NCBI GenBank assembly: GCA_021203425.1
Contig: JAJQBF010000285.1
Location: forward strand, 1 to 15,176
DNA: 15,176 nucleotides
Direction of reading: 5' to 3'
Source: Clostridiales bacterium
GTDB taxonomy: Bacteria; Bacillota; Clostridia; Lachnospirales; CAG-274
Under the pieces are notes generated by a model. That model did no database searches. It was not told the DNA's origin and worked only from the letters and a program-made list of their open reading frames with translations. Shown in pieces: positions 1 through 8,239 of the stretch; the stretch's first letter is position 1; every line of letters starts with the position of its first letter. Position numbers and translations under genes: made by a program.

Positions 1-69
1 ATCTTGGGAAATCGGGCAGCCTTTTGTTATTACAAAGAGTATCGGAGGAGATTTTTACGGGAGAAATAA
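1..69 (+). CDS. Possible C-terminus of small terminase subunit (partial)
   Basis: Reading frame 1 is open from the window edge and ends at TAA 67-69, giving 22 residues that finish in a strongly basic tail (RRRFLREK). It lies directly before, and overlaps, the large terminase gene, which is where a small terminase subunit (DNA-recognition partner of the packaging motor) normally ends in Firmicutes phages. Only the last residues are visible, so no domain can be checked. The assignment rests on position and overlap; it could be a chance open frame. Confidence 0.3.
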   Translation: MLGNRAAFCYYKEYRRRFLREK

Positions 70-1293
70 AATTCAGTGAATTAATAGGCAGGGGCTACAG
101 GGAGTTTTGGTTTTTTAAAGGCAGGTACAGAGTTGTTAAAGGGAGCAGAGGGAGCAAAAAAAGTAAAACCGCCGCCCTTTGGTATATTGTTAATATGATG
201 CTGTACTGTGAGGCAAATACACTTGTTGTCAGAAAAACCTACAGAACACTGAAGGATTCCTGCTTTACAGAGCTTAAGTGGGCTGTAAACAGACTTGGGG
301 TAAACGGGCTTTGGAGTTTTAAAGAAAGCCCCCTTGAAATGACTTATCTGCCTACGGGGCAGAAAATATTTTTCAGAGGGCTTGACGATCCGCTTAAGGT
401 TACGTCTATAACCACATCGGTAGGGCGGCTTTGCTGGCTGTGGATTGAAGAGGCATATGAAATAAGCGACGAAAAAGACTTTAACATACTTGACGAAAGT
501 ATAAGAGGCTTTGTGCCTGAAGGGTTGTTTAAACAAATTACCCTTACATTTAACCCATGGAACGAAAGACACTGGCTTAAAAGGCGTTTTTTTTGATGTT
601 AAAAGCCCTGAAATTTTAGCTTTAACAACAAATTATCTTATGAATGAGTTTTTAGACGAGGCGGATATACGGCTGTTTGAGGATATGAAAATAAGAAATC
701 CGGCAAGGTATAAGGTGGCAGGGCTTGGCAATAGGGGCATTTCGGAAGGGGTTGTTTATGAAAATTGGGAGGAAAAGGACTTTGACCTTTCAGATATTAT
801 AAAGACGAAAGGGGCGGCAGTTGTTTTCGGTCTTGATTTCGGCTATACAAATGATCCGACTGCTTTGTTCTGCGAAGTTCTTTTAAAGAAAGAAAAAATA
901 ATCTACGTTTTTGACGAGCTTTATGAAAGAGGGCTTACCAATTTTAAACTTGCGGCAAGAATAAAGGAGATGGGCTACGGAAAGGAAAAAATAAGAGCCG
1001 ATGCCGCTGAGTCTAAGAGCATTGAGGAGCTGAGACAGCTTGGAATAAAAGGCATAAGAGCGGCAAGAAAGGGTAAGGACAGTATTAATAACGGTATTCA
1101 GTTTATACAGGGCTTTCGGCTGATTATCCACAGAAGGTGCTGTAATTTTTTAACGGAAATTTCCAATTATTGTTGGGACAGCGACAGAGAAGGCAGAAAA
1201 ATAAACAAACCGAAGGACGAATTTAACCATCTTATGGACGCAATGCGGTACGGTCTTGAAGAGGCAATTACAGGCGAAAGAATAAGCTTTTAA
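24..1293 (+). pseudogene. terL: Phage terminase large subunit, single frameshift
   Basis: This is the packaging motor ATPase and headful nuclease, which translocates DNA through the portal. The first frame (24-596) carries a Walker-A-like loop GSRGSKKSK at about residues 40-48 and a Walker B strand WLWIEEAYE at about 138-146, then NPWNERHWLK. The second frame carries the RNase-H-like nuclease: acidic motif GLDFGYTNDPTA and the C-terminal DEFNHLMDAMRYG. The two parts join at a run of eight T (587-594). With seven T the reading continues RRFFDVKSPEIL, as in the family, giving about 422 residues, a normal length. As written, translation stops at TGA 594-596, leaving an ATPase without nuclease. 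The start is uncertain: TTG 24 is the only usual start before the conserved region, and the GGAGGAG at 44-50 has no start at good spacing. The portal follows 13 bases later. Confidence 0.9.
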
Positions 1294-1294
1294 C

Positions 1295-1309
1295 GGAGGG
1301 ATAAATATG
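1295..1309 (+). promoter_or_regulatory. Ribosome binding site fixing the portal start
   Basis: GGAGGG at 1295-1300 stands six bases before ATG 1307-1309. This supports ATG 1307 as the true portal start. The TTG at 1311, in the frame of the main portal body, is an artefact of the frameshift in the T run at 1315-1321. Confidence 0.7.
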
Positions 1310-2803
1310 TTTGATTTTTTTAAATTCACTTACAAAACAGGCGGCTGCCGTTATTGAAAACGGGGCAAAGAGCGTTATGTCGGACAGACGCTTTATCGAG
1401 AGAGAAATTGAAAAATTTCTGACATCACCTGTAAGAAGAGATATGCTGACGGGAGAAAAATATTATATGGGCGAGCAGGATATTCTTATGAGAAAGCGCA
1501 CGGTTATAGGTGAAGGAGGAGAGCTGACGGAAGTTGAAAATTTGCCCAACAACAGGCTTGTGGACAATCAGTTTTCACGGCTTGTAGACCAGAAAACAGG
1601 TTATTTTTTAGGCAGACCTTTTACGGTTCGCTGTGAAAACAATAAATTTGAAAAAGAGCTTAACCTGATTTTCGACAGTGAATTTTTGAAAACATTAAGG
1701 CTTATTCTTGAAGACTGTTATCTCGGGGGAATAGGCTGGATGTACATATTTTATGACGAGGAAGGAATGCTTTCTTTCAGACGGTTTAAGCCCTATGAAA
1801 TTTTACCTTTTGGAAGGACGAGGAACACAGAGAGCTTGATTTGGCCGTAAGAATTTACAGAATTTACGGCTATGACGGAGAAGGAGACAGTTTCAAGGAC
1901 AAGGTTGAAATTTACGGAAATGACGGTGTGAGATTTTATGAAATGAACGGGCAGAGACTCATTGAAGATGTTGAAAAGGGGTTTATGCCCTATGCCTTTA
2001 CGGAAGACGAGGAATACGGCTTTTCGGAAATTCCTCTTGTGGCTTTTAAGGCAAACAGCAAGGAAATTCCTCTTATTAAGCGTGTTAAAGGTCTTCAGGA
2101 CGCATTAAATTCGGCCAGATCCGACTTTATGAACAATATTCAGGAGGACTGCCGAAATACTATACTTGTTATAAAGAATTATGACGGTGAGGATTTAGGA
2201 CAGTTCAGGGCAAATTTAAGTCAATACGGAGCTGTTAAGGTAAGAAGTATAGACGGCTGTGACGGAGGAATTGACACTCTTAAGGTAGATATAAATTCAG
2301 AAAATTATAAGGAAGTCTGTGATATGCTCAAGAAAGCCATTATCGAAAACGGCGGCGGCTATGACTCAAGAGACGAGAGATTTTCAAATAACCCCAATTA
2401 GCTGAATATAAAGGCTATGTTTTCGGAAATCGATATTGATACAAATAACACCGAAACGGAATTTCAGTCGGCTTTTAAAGCAGTTTTAAGATTTGTAAGG
2501 GATTATCTTTCAAACTGCGGAAAAAAGGGTTTTGAAAATGAAGAGGCTGAAATTATATTTAACAGAGATGTTCTTATAAATGAAAGTGAGGCAATAAATA
2601 ACTGCCGCCTAAGTATGGATATTTTGTCAAAGGAAAGTGTTATCGCTCAGCGCCCGTGGGTTAAAGACTTAAGGGCGGAGCTTGAAAAAACGGATAAAGC
2701 AAACAATATAAAGGAAGGGGGAAAATCTGTCTTTGGAGGAACGGCAGACATTAAAGAACCGTCTGACAATGATAAAAATATGAATGGAGGAATGAAGTTA
2801 TGA
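1307..2803 (+). pseudogene. Phage portal protein (SPP1 gp6-like), multiply broken
   Basis: The portal is the dodecameric ring at the capsid vertex through which DNA enters and leaves. Family features include YYMGEQDILMRKR, LVDNQFSRLVDQKTGYFLGRPF, the LPFWKDEEHREL stretch and the late AMFSEIDIDTNNTETEFQ helix region. Three lesions are visible. (1) A T7 run at 1315-1321 needs one T fewer to link ATG 1307 to the body. (2) The T run at 1808-1811 needs one more T to read LPFWKDEEH; as written a stop comes at 1848-1850. (3) An in-frame TAG at 2399-2401 lies between NNPN and LNIKAMF, where relatives have Gln. Repaired length is about 498 residues, normal for the family. The stop overlaps the scaffold start (ATGA, 2800-2803), so the two were translationally coupled. 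No fragment should make a working ring. Confidence 0.88.
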
Positions 2804-3246
2804 GAGAAAAGCTTTCGGAAATAGGGCTTACCGAAGAGCAGATTTCACAGATTATTGAAATAATTGGTTCTGCCGGCGGCGGCAGCGGTGAAAGCAGCGA
2901 GACAGAAAGACTTAAGCAGGAAATTACAGAGTATAAGGAAAAAATTAAGGAGCTTGAGACACAGAGCATCATTGACGATGAACTGAGAAAAGCGGGAGCA
3001 AGAAACATAAGGGCTGTCAGAGCGCTTATCGATTTCGGCAGTCTTGAAATTCAGGGAAACAAGGTTATAGGGCTTGATGAACAAATTAAGGAGCTTGTGT
3101 CAAACGAAGACACGGCTTTTTTATTTTCAAGGAAACAGGGGCTTAAGGGTGTTAAACCTGCCTATTCCTCGGGAAAACCGAGCAAAAAGGATTTTAAAGA
3201 CTTTAATTATGATGACTGGGACGAATATTATAAGAAAAAAGGATAA
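2800..3246 (+). CDS. Phage scaffold protein (GP20 family)
   Basis: This 148-residue protein is predicted to be the internal scaffold that directs capsid assembly. The N-terminal helix (SEIGLTEEQISQIIEIIG) leads into a Gly/Ser linker and a charged coiled coil at about residues 34-58. A globular part with DELRKAGARNIRAVRALIDF follows, then a Lys/Asp-rich tail ending DDWDEYYKKKG. That order matches the phage minor structural GP20 (scaffold) family. ATG 2800 has TGGAGG at 2785-2790 and overlaps the portal stop by four bases. The reading frame is intact. It sits between portal and major capsid, the standard scaffold position. No separate prohead protease is visible. Confidence 0.85.
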   Translation: MREKLSEIGLTEEQISQIIEIIGSAGGGSGESSETERLKQEITEYKEKIKELETQSIIDDELRKAGARNIRAVRALIDFGSLEIQGNKVIGLDEQIKELVSNEDTAFLFSRKQGLKGVKPAYSSGKPSKKDFKDFNYDDWDEYYKKKG

Positions 3247-3262
3247 AAAGGAGAGATAATTT

Positions 3263-4305
3263 ATGGCTAAATTTAATGTGACAAGTTTTAATCCTCAGGC
3301 TTTCGGGGCTTATATAAATACAATTCCCCAGGTCAGCAAAAACGAGCTTATTAAAAGCAGGGCATTAAGCGTAAACAGTGAAATAAAGAGAGTTTTTGTC
3401 TCACAAACAGGTACGGCTTATGCTGTTTTGCCTATGTACGGACTTTTAGGCGGAGATGTTTTAAATTATGACGGCGGAACGACAATTACCGCCGATACAA
3501 CAAAGACTTATGAGCGTGGGGTTGTTGTTATAGGCAGGGCTAAAGCATGGCTTGAACAGGACTTTGCCGAGGACATAACAGGAGGCGCCGGCTTTATGGA
3601 CAATGTGGCAAGTCAGGTAGCGGAGTATTTCGACGGAGTGGATCAGAATACACTTCTTTCCGTTCTTGAAGGTATTTTCAATATGCAGGACGAAGAAGGC
3701 TTAGCCTTTGCAGACTGCCATACTTTGGATATTTCCGAAGTTGATGACGGCTGCTGCGGTTCAACTACCCTTAATACGGCGGTTCAGAAGACAAGCGGCG
3801 ACAACAGGAGCAAATATACAATTTGTATTATGCATTCAGCAGTTGCCACAAACCTTGAAAACCTGAATATGCTTGAATATCTTAAATATACCGATAAGGA
3901 AGGTATTCAGAGAAGTCTTAATATCGGTACATGGAACGGCAGAACCGTTCTTGTAGACGATGCTATGCCTGCGGAGGAAGACGAAAACGGCGACAGTCTT
4001 TATACAACCTATGTTTTGGGACAGGGCGCCTTTGACTATGCCGATGTAGGGGTTAATGTGCCTTACGAAATATACAGAGATCCTTTTACAAACGGCGGTC
4101 AGGAGAAACCTTCATAGCCAGATCGAGAAAGTGTTTTGCGCCCTACGGTATAAGCTATATTAAGGCTAATCAGGAAAGCCTTTCCCCAACAGACGCCGAG
4201 TTTTCCGACGGCAGCAACTGGGAAATTGTCAACGACGGTATGGACGAAAAGACATATATAAATCACAAGGCAATTCCCATTTGCAGAATTATTTCAAAGG
4301 GCTGA
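3263..4305 (+). pseudogene. Major capsid protein, frameshifted near the C-terminus
   Basis: This is the shell-forming coat protein. It follows the scaffold by 16 bases, with AAAGGAGA before ATG 3263. The first 284 codons read cleanly and include AWLEQDFAEDITGGAGFMDNVA and the family-typical stretch GVNVPYEIYRDPFTNGGQE. The frame then runs into TAG 4115-4117, but the -1 frame continues FIARSRKCFAPYGISYIKANQE to RIISKG and TGA 4303-4305. One extra A in the A3 run at 4106-4108 would restore about 347 residues. This stop is out of the true frame, so it is not an in-frame amber. The truncation removes the last ~60 residues, which in this family carry the ARxRKxFxPYGISF segment, so the shell would probably not form. 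Confidence 0.88.
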
Positions 4306-4309
4306 TTAT

Positions 4310-4690
4310 ATGTATGAACGAATAGTTGAAAGACTGACAAACTTAGGTTACAGCTTTGACAGCGACGGCGATGCCGGTTTGCTTGAGGAGGAGATGGCAA
4401 GGGGGAAGGAGTTTGTTCTTTCCTCCTGCAATCTCGACCTTATACCGGCGGTTATCGAAGAAACCTATATTGATATAGTCTGCGGCTTTTTCTTAAGAAG
4501 CAAGCTTTACGCCGGAGCTTTAACCGATGAGGCAGGAGAGAAAATCGTTTCACGAATAACAGAGGGAGACGTAACTATTGAGTATGCAGCCGACAAGGAA
4601 GTCAGCACATATGAAAGAATCGACGGACTTATTTCACACTTGCTTAAGAAAGATGCCGAGCTTGTATCCGTCAGAAAAATAAAGTGGTAA
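4310..4690 (+). CDS. Head-tail connector / adaptor protein
   Basis: An intact 126-residue, mostly helical protein lies immediately after the capsid gene. Size, position and sequence style (VERLTNLGYSFDSDGDAGLLEEEM near the start, a cysteine-containing helix, then VTIEYAADKE) fit the small adaptor that docks under the portal (YqbG/Gp15-like). It would form the first neck ring linking portal to tail. ATG 4310 lies five bases after the capsid stop, with only a weak AAAGGG ribosome site inside the capsid end. The fold assignment is family-based and moderately sure. Confidence 0.7.
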   Translation: MYERIVERLTNLGYSFDSDGDAGLLEEEMARGKEFVLSSCNLDLIPAVIEETYIDIVCGFFLRSKLYAGALTDEAGEKIVSRITEGDVTIEYAADKEVSTYERIDGLISHLLKKDAELVSVRKIKW

Positions 4691-4703
4691 CGGAGGGGAT
4701 TAT

Positions 4704-5060
4704 ATGGTGAATATAAGCAGTGAGGCGGCGGTTCTCTATGAGGGAATTTTTACGGCATATGAGTTTGTGCCTTATACAGACGAAACAACGGGAATTGTCA
4801 CTTCAGTTAAAAGTGAATATTTAACCGATATTCCCTGCCGAATAAGCTACAGTACTGTAGACATAAACAAAAAGAGCCGTTTTCCCGGCTATAAAAACCA
4901 AACGGCAAAGCTGTTTTGTTCTCCTTCTGTTGAAGTTAAGCCGGGGTCGGAGATTGTTGTGACTCAAAACAGATTTACGGAAAAATATATTTCTAGCGGA
5001 GCGGCGGCTGTCTATACAGGGCATAGCGAAGTTGTTTTGAATATTAAAAATGTGGGGTGA
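4704..5060 (+). CDS. Head-closure / minor capsid protein (XkdH-like)
   Basis: An intact 118-residue, beta-rich protein. ATG 4704 follows a strong GGAGGGG at 4692-4698. It contains YEGIFTAYEFVPY, DIPCRISYST and AKLFCSPSVEVKPGSEIVVTQN, the last being the typical loop and strand arrangement of small head-closure proteins (DUF3599/XkdH type). These cap the connector and stop DNA leakage until the tail joins. It is placed between the adaptor and the tail terminator, which is the standard order. I am confident of the neck role and less so of the exact family. Confidence 0.65.
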   Translation: MVNISSEAAVLYEGIFTAYEFVPYTDETTGIVTSVKSEYLTDIPCRISYSTVDINKKSRFPGYKNQTAKLFCSPSVEVKPGSEIVVTQNRFTEKYISSGAAAVYTGHSEVVLNIKNVG

Positions 5061-5066
5061 TTAAAA

Positions 5067-5558
5067 TTGGTAAATGATTTTATAAAAGGAGCGGCGGCGG
5101 CTCTTAAGGGCTTTGGCTATCCTGTTTATATTGAAGAAATCCCCATGAATTTTGAAAGACCCTGTTTCACCGTTAAAGCGGAGTCGGTCAAAACCGAACC
5201 TTATTTAAGCAGATATTTTAAAGAAACAATAACTCTCGGAACCGAACTTTATATGTCGGAGGGAGAAAGCTCTTCCGAAAGCTATGAAGAGGGGAGAAAC
5301 TACCGTTTGGCAGAGATTGAGGCAGGCGTTTACGAGGCACTTCGTTTTATAGCGGCAGACGGAAGGATATACTGCGCCAAAAGTATAAATTCTCAAAGAA
5401 AGTCGCAGGTTACCTCGGGAAATACACCTTCAAATGTTGAAGGCTTGGGGGCAATACTTTATGTTAAGGCAGAATACAGCAGGTTTGTAAGAAAGTCTGT
5501 AACCGAAGACGAGAGCGGATTTATGGAAGAGCTTTACGACAACTATTATTTGCAGTAA
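5067..5558 (+). CDS. Tail terminator protein (DUF6838/XkdJ-like)
   Basis: An intact 163-residue protein, with TTG 5067 as the best start (six bases after the upstream stop, GGGG at 5053-5056). Sequence such as GFGYPVYIEEIPMNFERPCFTVK, a central ELYM...RNYRLAEIEAGVYEALRF, and a late GAILYVKAEYSRFV fits phage tail terminators that cap the head-proximal end of the tube and join tail to head. It is followed 21 bases later by the small conserved gene and the sheath, as in related contractile-tail phages. Confidence 0.7.
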   Translation: MVNDFIKGAAAALKGFGYPVYIEEIPMNFERPCFTVKAESVKTEPYLSRYFKETITLGTELYMSEGESSSESYEEGRNYRLAEIEAGVYEALRFIAADGRIYCAKSINSQRKSQVTSGNTPSNVEGLGAILYVKAEYSRFVRKSVTEDESGFMEELYDNYYLQ

Positions 5559-5579
5559 AGCAGGCAAGGAGGCTTTATA

Positions 5580-5753
5580 ATGGATATTAATGAAAAGACA
5601 GAAAACAAATTCAGCAAGGAAACTCTCAGAAAAAGCAAGCTTTTCAGCGGCAAAAAGGATCTGATTTCTGCGGTTTTAAAGGACGGAGAAAGCTATACGA
5701 AAAAGGAAACGGAAGAACTTATTAACAATTATTTAACGAAGGAGGTAATGTAA
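5580..5753 (+). CDS. Small conserved protein between tail terminator and sheath
   Basis: A 57-residue, highly charged Lys/Glu-rich protein, ATG 5580 with AAGGAGG eight bases upstream. It reads FSKETLRKSKLFSGKKDLI in the first half and KKETEELINNYLTKEVM at the end, so probably two or three helices and no membrane segment. Similar short genes stand just before the sheath gene in clostridial contractile phages; I know of no proven function. Its stop (TAA 5751-5753) lies inside the ribosome site and spacer of the sheath gene, so translation is likely coupled. Its place suggests a neck or sheath-assembly helper, which is a guess. Confidence 0.7.
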   Translation: MDINEKTENKFSKETLRKSKLFSGKKDLISAVLKDGESYTKKETEELINNYLTKEVM

Positions 5754-5754
5754 C

Positions 5755-7041
5755 TTGGCAGCAGGCGGAGGAACATTTACGGCTAACAACAAAGTATTGC
5801 CGGAGGCATATATTAATTTTATATCTAAAGCCAGAGCCTTGGGCACTGTAGGAGAAAGGGGAACAGCCGTTCTTTTATATGTGACGGGTTGGGGAAACAG
5901 CGAACTTATAAGTATTTCGGCAGAGGATTTTCAGAAAAACTGTCTTTCTCTTTTGGGCTTTGATTATACGGCGGATAAAATACTTCCCCTGAGAGAGATT
6001 TTTGCAGGGGGCGCAAGTGAAATTTTGCTTTATACGGGAGACACGGGAACGGCAGCGTCTGCCTCGGCAAACAGTCTTACGGTTAAGGCGGTTAAAGCCG
6101 GCAGCAGAGGAAATTCGATTATCATTGTTATATCCGTTGATGCAGATGATGAAAGTTTGTTTGTCATTAAAACATATATGGACGGAAGTCTTGTTGACAG
6201 TCAGACTGTGGAAAGTACAGAAGACTTTGAAACAAATGATTTTATATCAATAAGCGGAACACTTTCGGAAAATGCCGGAATAAGTTTAAGCGGAGGAGCG
6301 GATATTGAACCGTCGGGCAGTACTTATTCAACATTTTTGGGTCTTGTTGAGGCTGAAAATTTTACAACTGTTATGTATAACGGAACGGATTCAACCACAA
6401 AGGCTCTTTTTGCAGCTTTTGTTAAAAGACTTCGTGACGAAGAGGGTTATAAGGTGACCTGTGTGCTTTATAACTATGACGGAGATTATGAGGGTATTAT
6501 CAATGTAACAACAGCCGCCGAGCTGGTTTATTTTACCGCCGGAGCGACAGCAGGGGCGGATATAAACGAAAGCCTTACCAATATGGCTTACAGCGGAGAA
6601 TATGATATTTCCGTAAGCTATACAAAATCTCAGCTTAAAGCGGCAATTGCAAACGGAGAATTTGTATATTATAACGATTTGGGAACTCTTCGTGTTCTTA
6701 AGGATATCAACTCACTTGTGACTGTTACAACAGATAAAAACAGCGATTTCCAAAACAATCAGGTTATAAGGGTTCTTGACGGCATAGGAAATGATGTAGC
6801 CAAAATTTTCAATAATTATTATCTAGGCAAGGTTCAAAATGATACCTTAGGCAGAGATATTTTCAGAAGTGAGGTTATTGAGTATTGCGGCAAGCTACAA
6901 AGTATGAGGGCAATTGACGAGTTCAGCTCTGATGACGTTACTGTTTATAAGGGCGACGAAAAGGGCGATGTTGTTGTTAATTTCTATGTTGAGCCTGTTT
7001 CCGCTATGGAGAAACTGTATATGACGTGTATTGTGGAGTAA
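5755..7041 (+). CDS. xkdK: Tail sheath protein (XkdK-like)
   Basis: An intact 428-residue contractile sheath subunit. Family marks are the start GGGTFTANNKVLPEAYINFISK, VGERGTAVLLYVTGWG, the inserted middle domain (about 95-190: SANSLTVKAVKAGSRGNSI, then a beta-rich stretch) and the C-terminal polymerising domain ending VVVNFYVEPVSAMEKLYMTCIVE. It wraps the inner tube and drives injection on contraction. The start is TTG 5755, set by AAGGAGG at 5739-5745. Its presence is the firmest evidence that this is a myovirus-type tail. It is followed by a repeat array rather than directly by the tube gene. Confidence 0.95.
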   Translation: MAAGGGTFTANNKVLPEAYINFISKARALGTVGERGTAVLLYVTGWGNSELISISAEDFQKNCLSLLGFDYTADKILPLREIFAGGASEILLYTGDTGTAASASANSLTVKAVKAGSRGNSIIIVISVDADDESLFVIKTYMDGSLVDSQTVESTEDFETNDFISISGTLSENAGISLSGGADIEPSGSTYSTFLGLVEAENFTTVMYNGTDSTTKALFAAFVKRLRDEEGYKVTCVLYNYDGDYEGIINVTTAAELVYFTAGATAGADINESLTNMAYSGEYDISVSYTKSQLKAAIANGEFVYYNDLGTLRVLKDINSLVTVTTDKNSDFQNNQVIRVLDGIGNDVAKIFNNYYLGKVQNDTLGRDIFRSEVIEYCGKLQSMRAIDEFSSDDVTVYKGDEKGDVVVNFYVEPVSAMEKLYMTCIVE

Positions 7042-7046
7042 GGAAA

Positions 7047-7295
7047 CTTGGAGGAGTAAAGTAAGTAAGTGGTGCCGGTGGGACCCCATCGTCATACCTG
7101 CGGTATGACACTTCCCCTGGGAGGGGAAGCTTGGAGGAGTAAAGTAAGTAAGTGGTGCCGGTGGGACCCCATCGTCATACCTGCGGTATGACACTTCCCC
7201 TGGGAGGGAAAGCTTGGGGCGTAAGGTTTATAAGTGGTGCCGGTGGGACCCTATTGTCCTGCCTTTGGCAGGACATTTCCCCTGGGAGGGGAAAT
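7047..7295. repeat. Three tandem ~83-bp palindromic repeat units
   Basis: Three head-to-tail units start at 7047, 7130 and 7213 (CTTGG...). Units 1 and 2 differ at a single base; unit 3 is diverged. Each holds GTGGTGCCGGTGGGACCC, then two hairpins. Hairpin one in units 1 and 2 is GTCATACC-TGC-GGTATGAC (7091-7109 and 7174-7192). In unit 3 it is GTCCTGCC-TTT-GGCAGGAC (7256-7274), where two base pairs changed on both arms so pairing is kept. Hairpin two is CTTCCCCT-GGG-AGGGGAAG (7111-7129), with one mismatch in unit 2 (7194-7212) and TTTCCCCT/AGGGGAAA in unit 3 (7276-7294). The units separate sheath from tube and encode no convincing protein. Confidence 0.92.
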
Positions 7296-7313
7296 AAAAA
7301 GGAGGAATTAAAT

Positions 7314-7787
7314 GTGACTTATACTCAGACGTTAAAGACGTGGGACGCCATCAACGGGGCTATGGGCTGTGTTTATGCCAAGGTTGACGGGTCTGTTGAA
7401 GAGATGTTTTATGTTAAGGATATTGAGGCGGTTATAACAAAGAAAAAGTCGGAAATTAAGGTTTTGGGCTATGTGGGAACAAAGACAAAGGCAACGGGCT
7501 GGTCCGGTTCAGGAACTATGAATATGTATTACTGCACGTCTTATTTCCGCAAAATGATGTTGGAATATGCCAATTCGGGGGTTGATACATATTTTGATTT
7601 ATATATCGAAAATGAAGACCCTTCTTCAGAAATAGGTACACAGAGAATCTGGCTTAAGAGAGTAAACATAAATACGGTTAATATAGGCAAGCTTAATACC
7701 GATTCAACGGAGCTTTCGGAAACAATTGATTTTACCTTTGACGGGGTTGAAATTTTAGAAAGCTTTGATGAGGTTGAAGGGGAATAA
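7314..7787 (+). CDS. xkdM: Tail tube protein (XkdM-like)
   Basis: An intact 157-residue inner tail tube subunit. It opens TYTQTLKTWDAINGAMGCVYA and ends with the DFTFDGVEILESFDEVEG strand pair typical of the XkdM family, whose members are about 145-150 residues. The start is GTG 7314, eight bases after GGAGG 7301-7305. The overlapping ATG at 7312 is out of frame and hits TGA at once, and an upstream extension in the same frame would only translate the repeat array. Hexamers of this protein stack inside the sheath to form the DNA channel. Confidence 0.92.
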   Translation: MTYTQTLKTWDAINGAMGCVYAKVDGSVEEMFYVKDIEAVITKKKSEIKVLGYVGTKTKATGWSGSGTMNMYYCTSYFRKMMLEYANSGVDTYFDLYIENEDPSSEIGTQRIWLKRVNINTVNIGKLNTDSTELSETIDFTFDGVEILESFDEVEGE

Positions 7788-7811
7788 GCTTTTATAAATT
7801 CATTAATTTTA

Positions 7812-7844
7812 AGCGGAGGGGGCGTATATTTCGCCTTCTCCGCT
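7812..7844 (+). promoter_or_regulatory. Strong hairpin after the tube gene
   Basis: AGCGGAGGGGGCG (7812-7824) pairs with CGCCTTCTCCGCT (7832-7844), giving a continuous 13-bp stem with two G-U pairs and a 7-base loop. There is no T tract after it, so it is not a standard terminator. It may protect the 3' end of the abundant sheath-tube message or attenuate expression into the chaperone genes. It lies 25 bases before the next start. Confidence 0.6.
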
Positions 7845-7868
7845 GTTTATAAAACGGAGGAAAATAAT

Positions 7869-8239
7869 TTGACTGTTCAGGAATTTTTGAATATTAACAG
7901 AACCGACAATATTTGTTCACAGACGGCGGTTTCAAAAAGAATATGCAATGAAAAGGGAGAGCCTTATTTGTTTAAAATTAAAGCCCTGTCTCCCGAGGAA
8001 TTTCAGAAAGCAAAAAAAACAAAGCATTAAAGGGGAGGGGAGATTTAAATTCATTTAAGGCAGCGGTTGTTATAGGGGGCTGTAAGGAGCCTAATTTTAA
8101 AGATGCAAAAAGTATAGAGCTGTTAGGTGTTAAAACACCTGAGGAATATTTAAGAAAGGTTATGCTTACCGGTGAAATTTCACGTTTAGCCGGAGAGATT
8201 TTAAAGTTTTCGGGGTTTGGTGAAGAAATTGGGGCTTAG
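7869..8239 (+). CDS. xkdN: Tail assembly chaperone 1 (XkdN-like), -1 shifted at an A run
   Basis: TTG 7869 follows GGAGG 7856-7860. The first frame gives 53 residues (TVQEFLNINRTD... KRICNEKGEPYLFKIKALSP) and stops at TAA 8028-8030. The -1 frame continues FKAAVVIGGCKEPNFKDA, GVKTPEEYLRKVMLTGEI and LKFSGFGEEIGA to TAG 8237-8239, which is the C-terminal half of XkdN proteins. The full -1 product is 123 residues. The crossover lies in an A8 run (8012-8019) in which A_AAA_AAA is in register for -1 slippage. Tail chaperones of this class bind the tape measure and bring tube subunits. The gene is either a one-base deletion mutant or uses programmed frameshifting; the shift lies in mid-domain, unlike the usual late G/GT site, so I lean to mutation. 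Confidence 0.75.
8012..8018 (+). promoter_or_regulatory. Candidate -1 ribosomal slippery heptamer A_AAA_AAA
   Basis: In the zero frame the codons are GCA AAA AAA ACA. A one-base backward slip on A_AAA_AAA resumes at AAC AAA GCA TTA and enters exactly the frame that holds the conserved second half of the chaperone. No clear stimulatory hairpin was seen. The AGGGGAGGGG sequence that could act as an internal Shine-Dalgarno lies after, not before, the site. Confidence 0.4.

Noticed and set aside
81..572. Minus-strand open frame opposite the large terminase
   Set aside because: It is a mirror of a strongly recognised plus-strand gene, with no ribosome site and no family features. The same holds for the other minus-strand frames (for example 2751-3008, 4821-5024, 9326-9723, 14271-14489).
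4115..4117. TAG at the end of the first capsid frame as a third recoded amber
   Set aside because: It lies after the frameshift, out of the true frame; the conserved continuation (IARSRKCFAPYG) is in the -1 frame.
7152..7313. Longer N-terminus for the tube protein
   Set aside because: It would translate repeat units 2 and 3; GTG 7314 has a perfect ribosome site and gives the family length.
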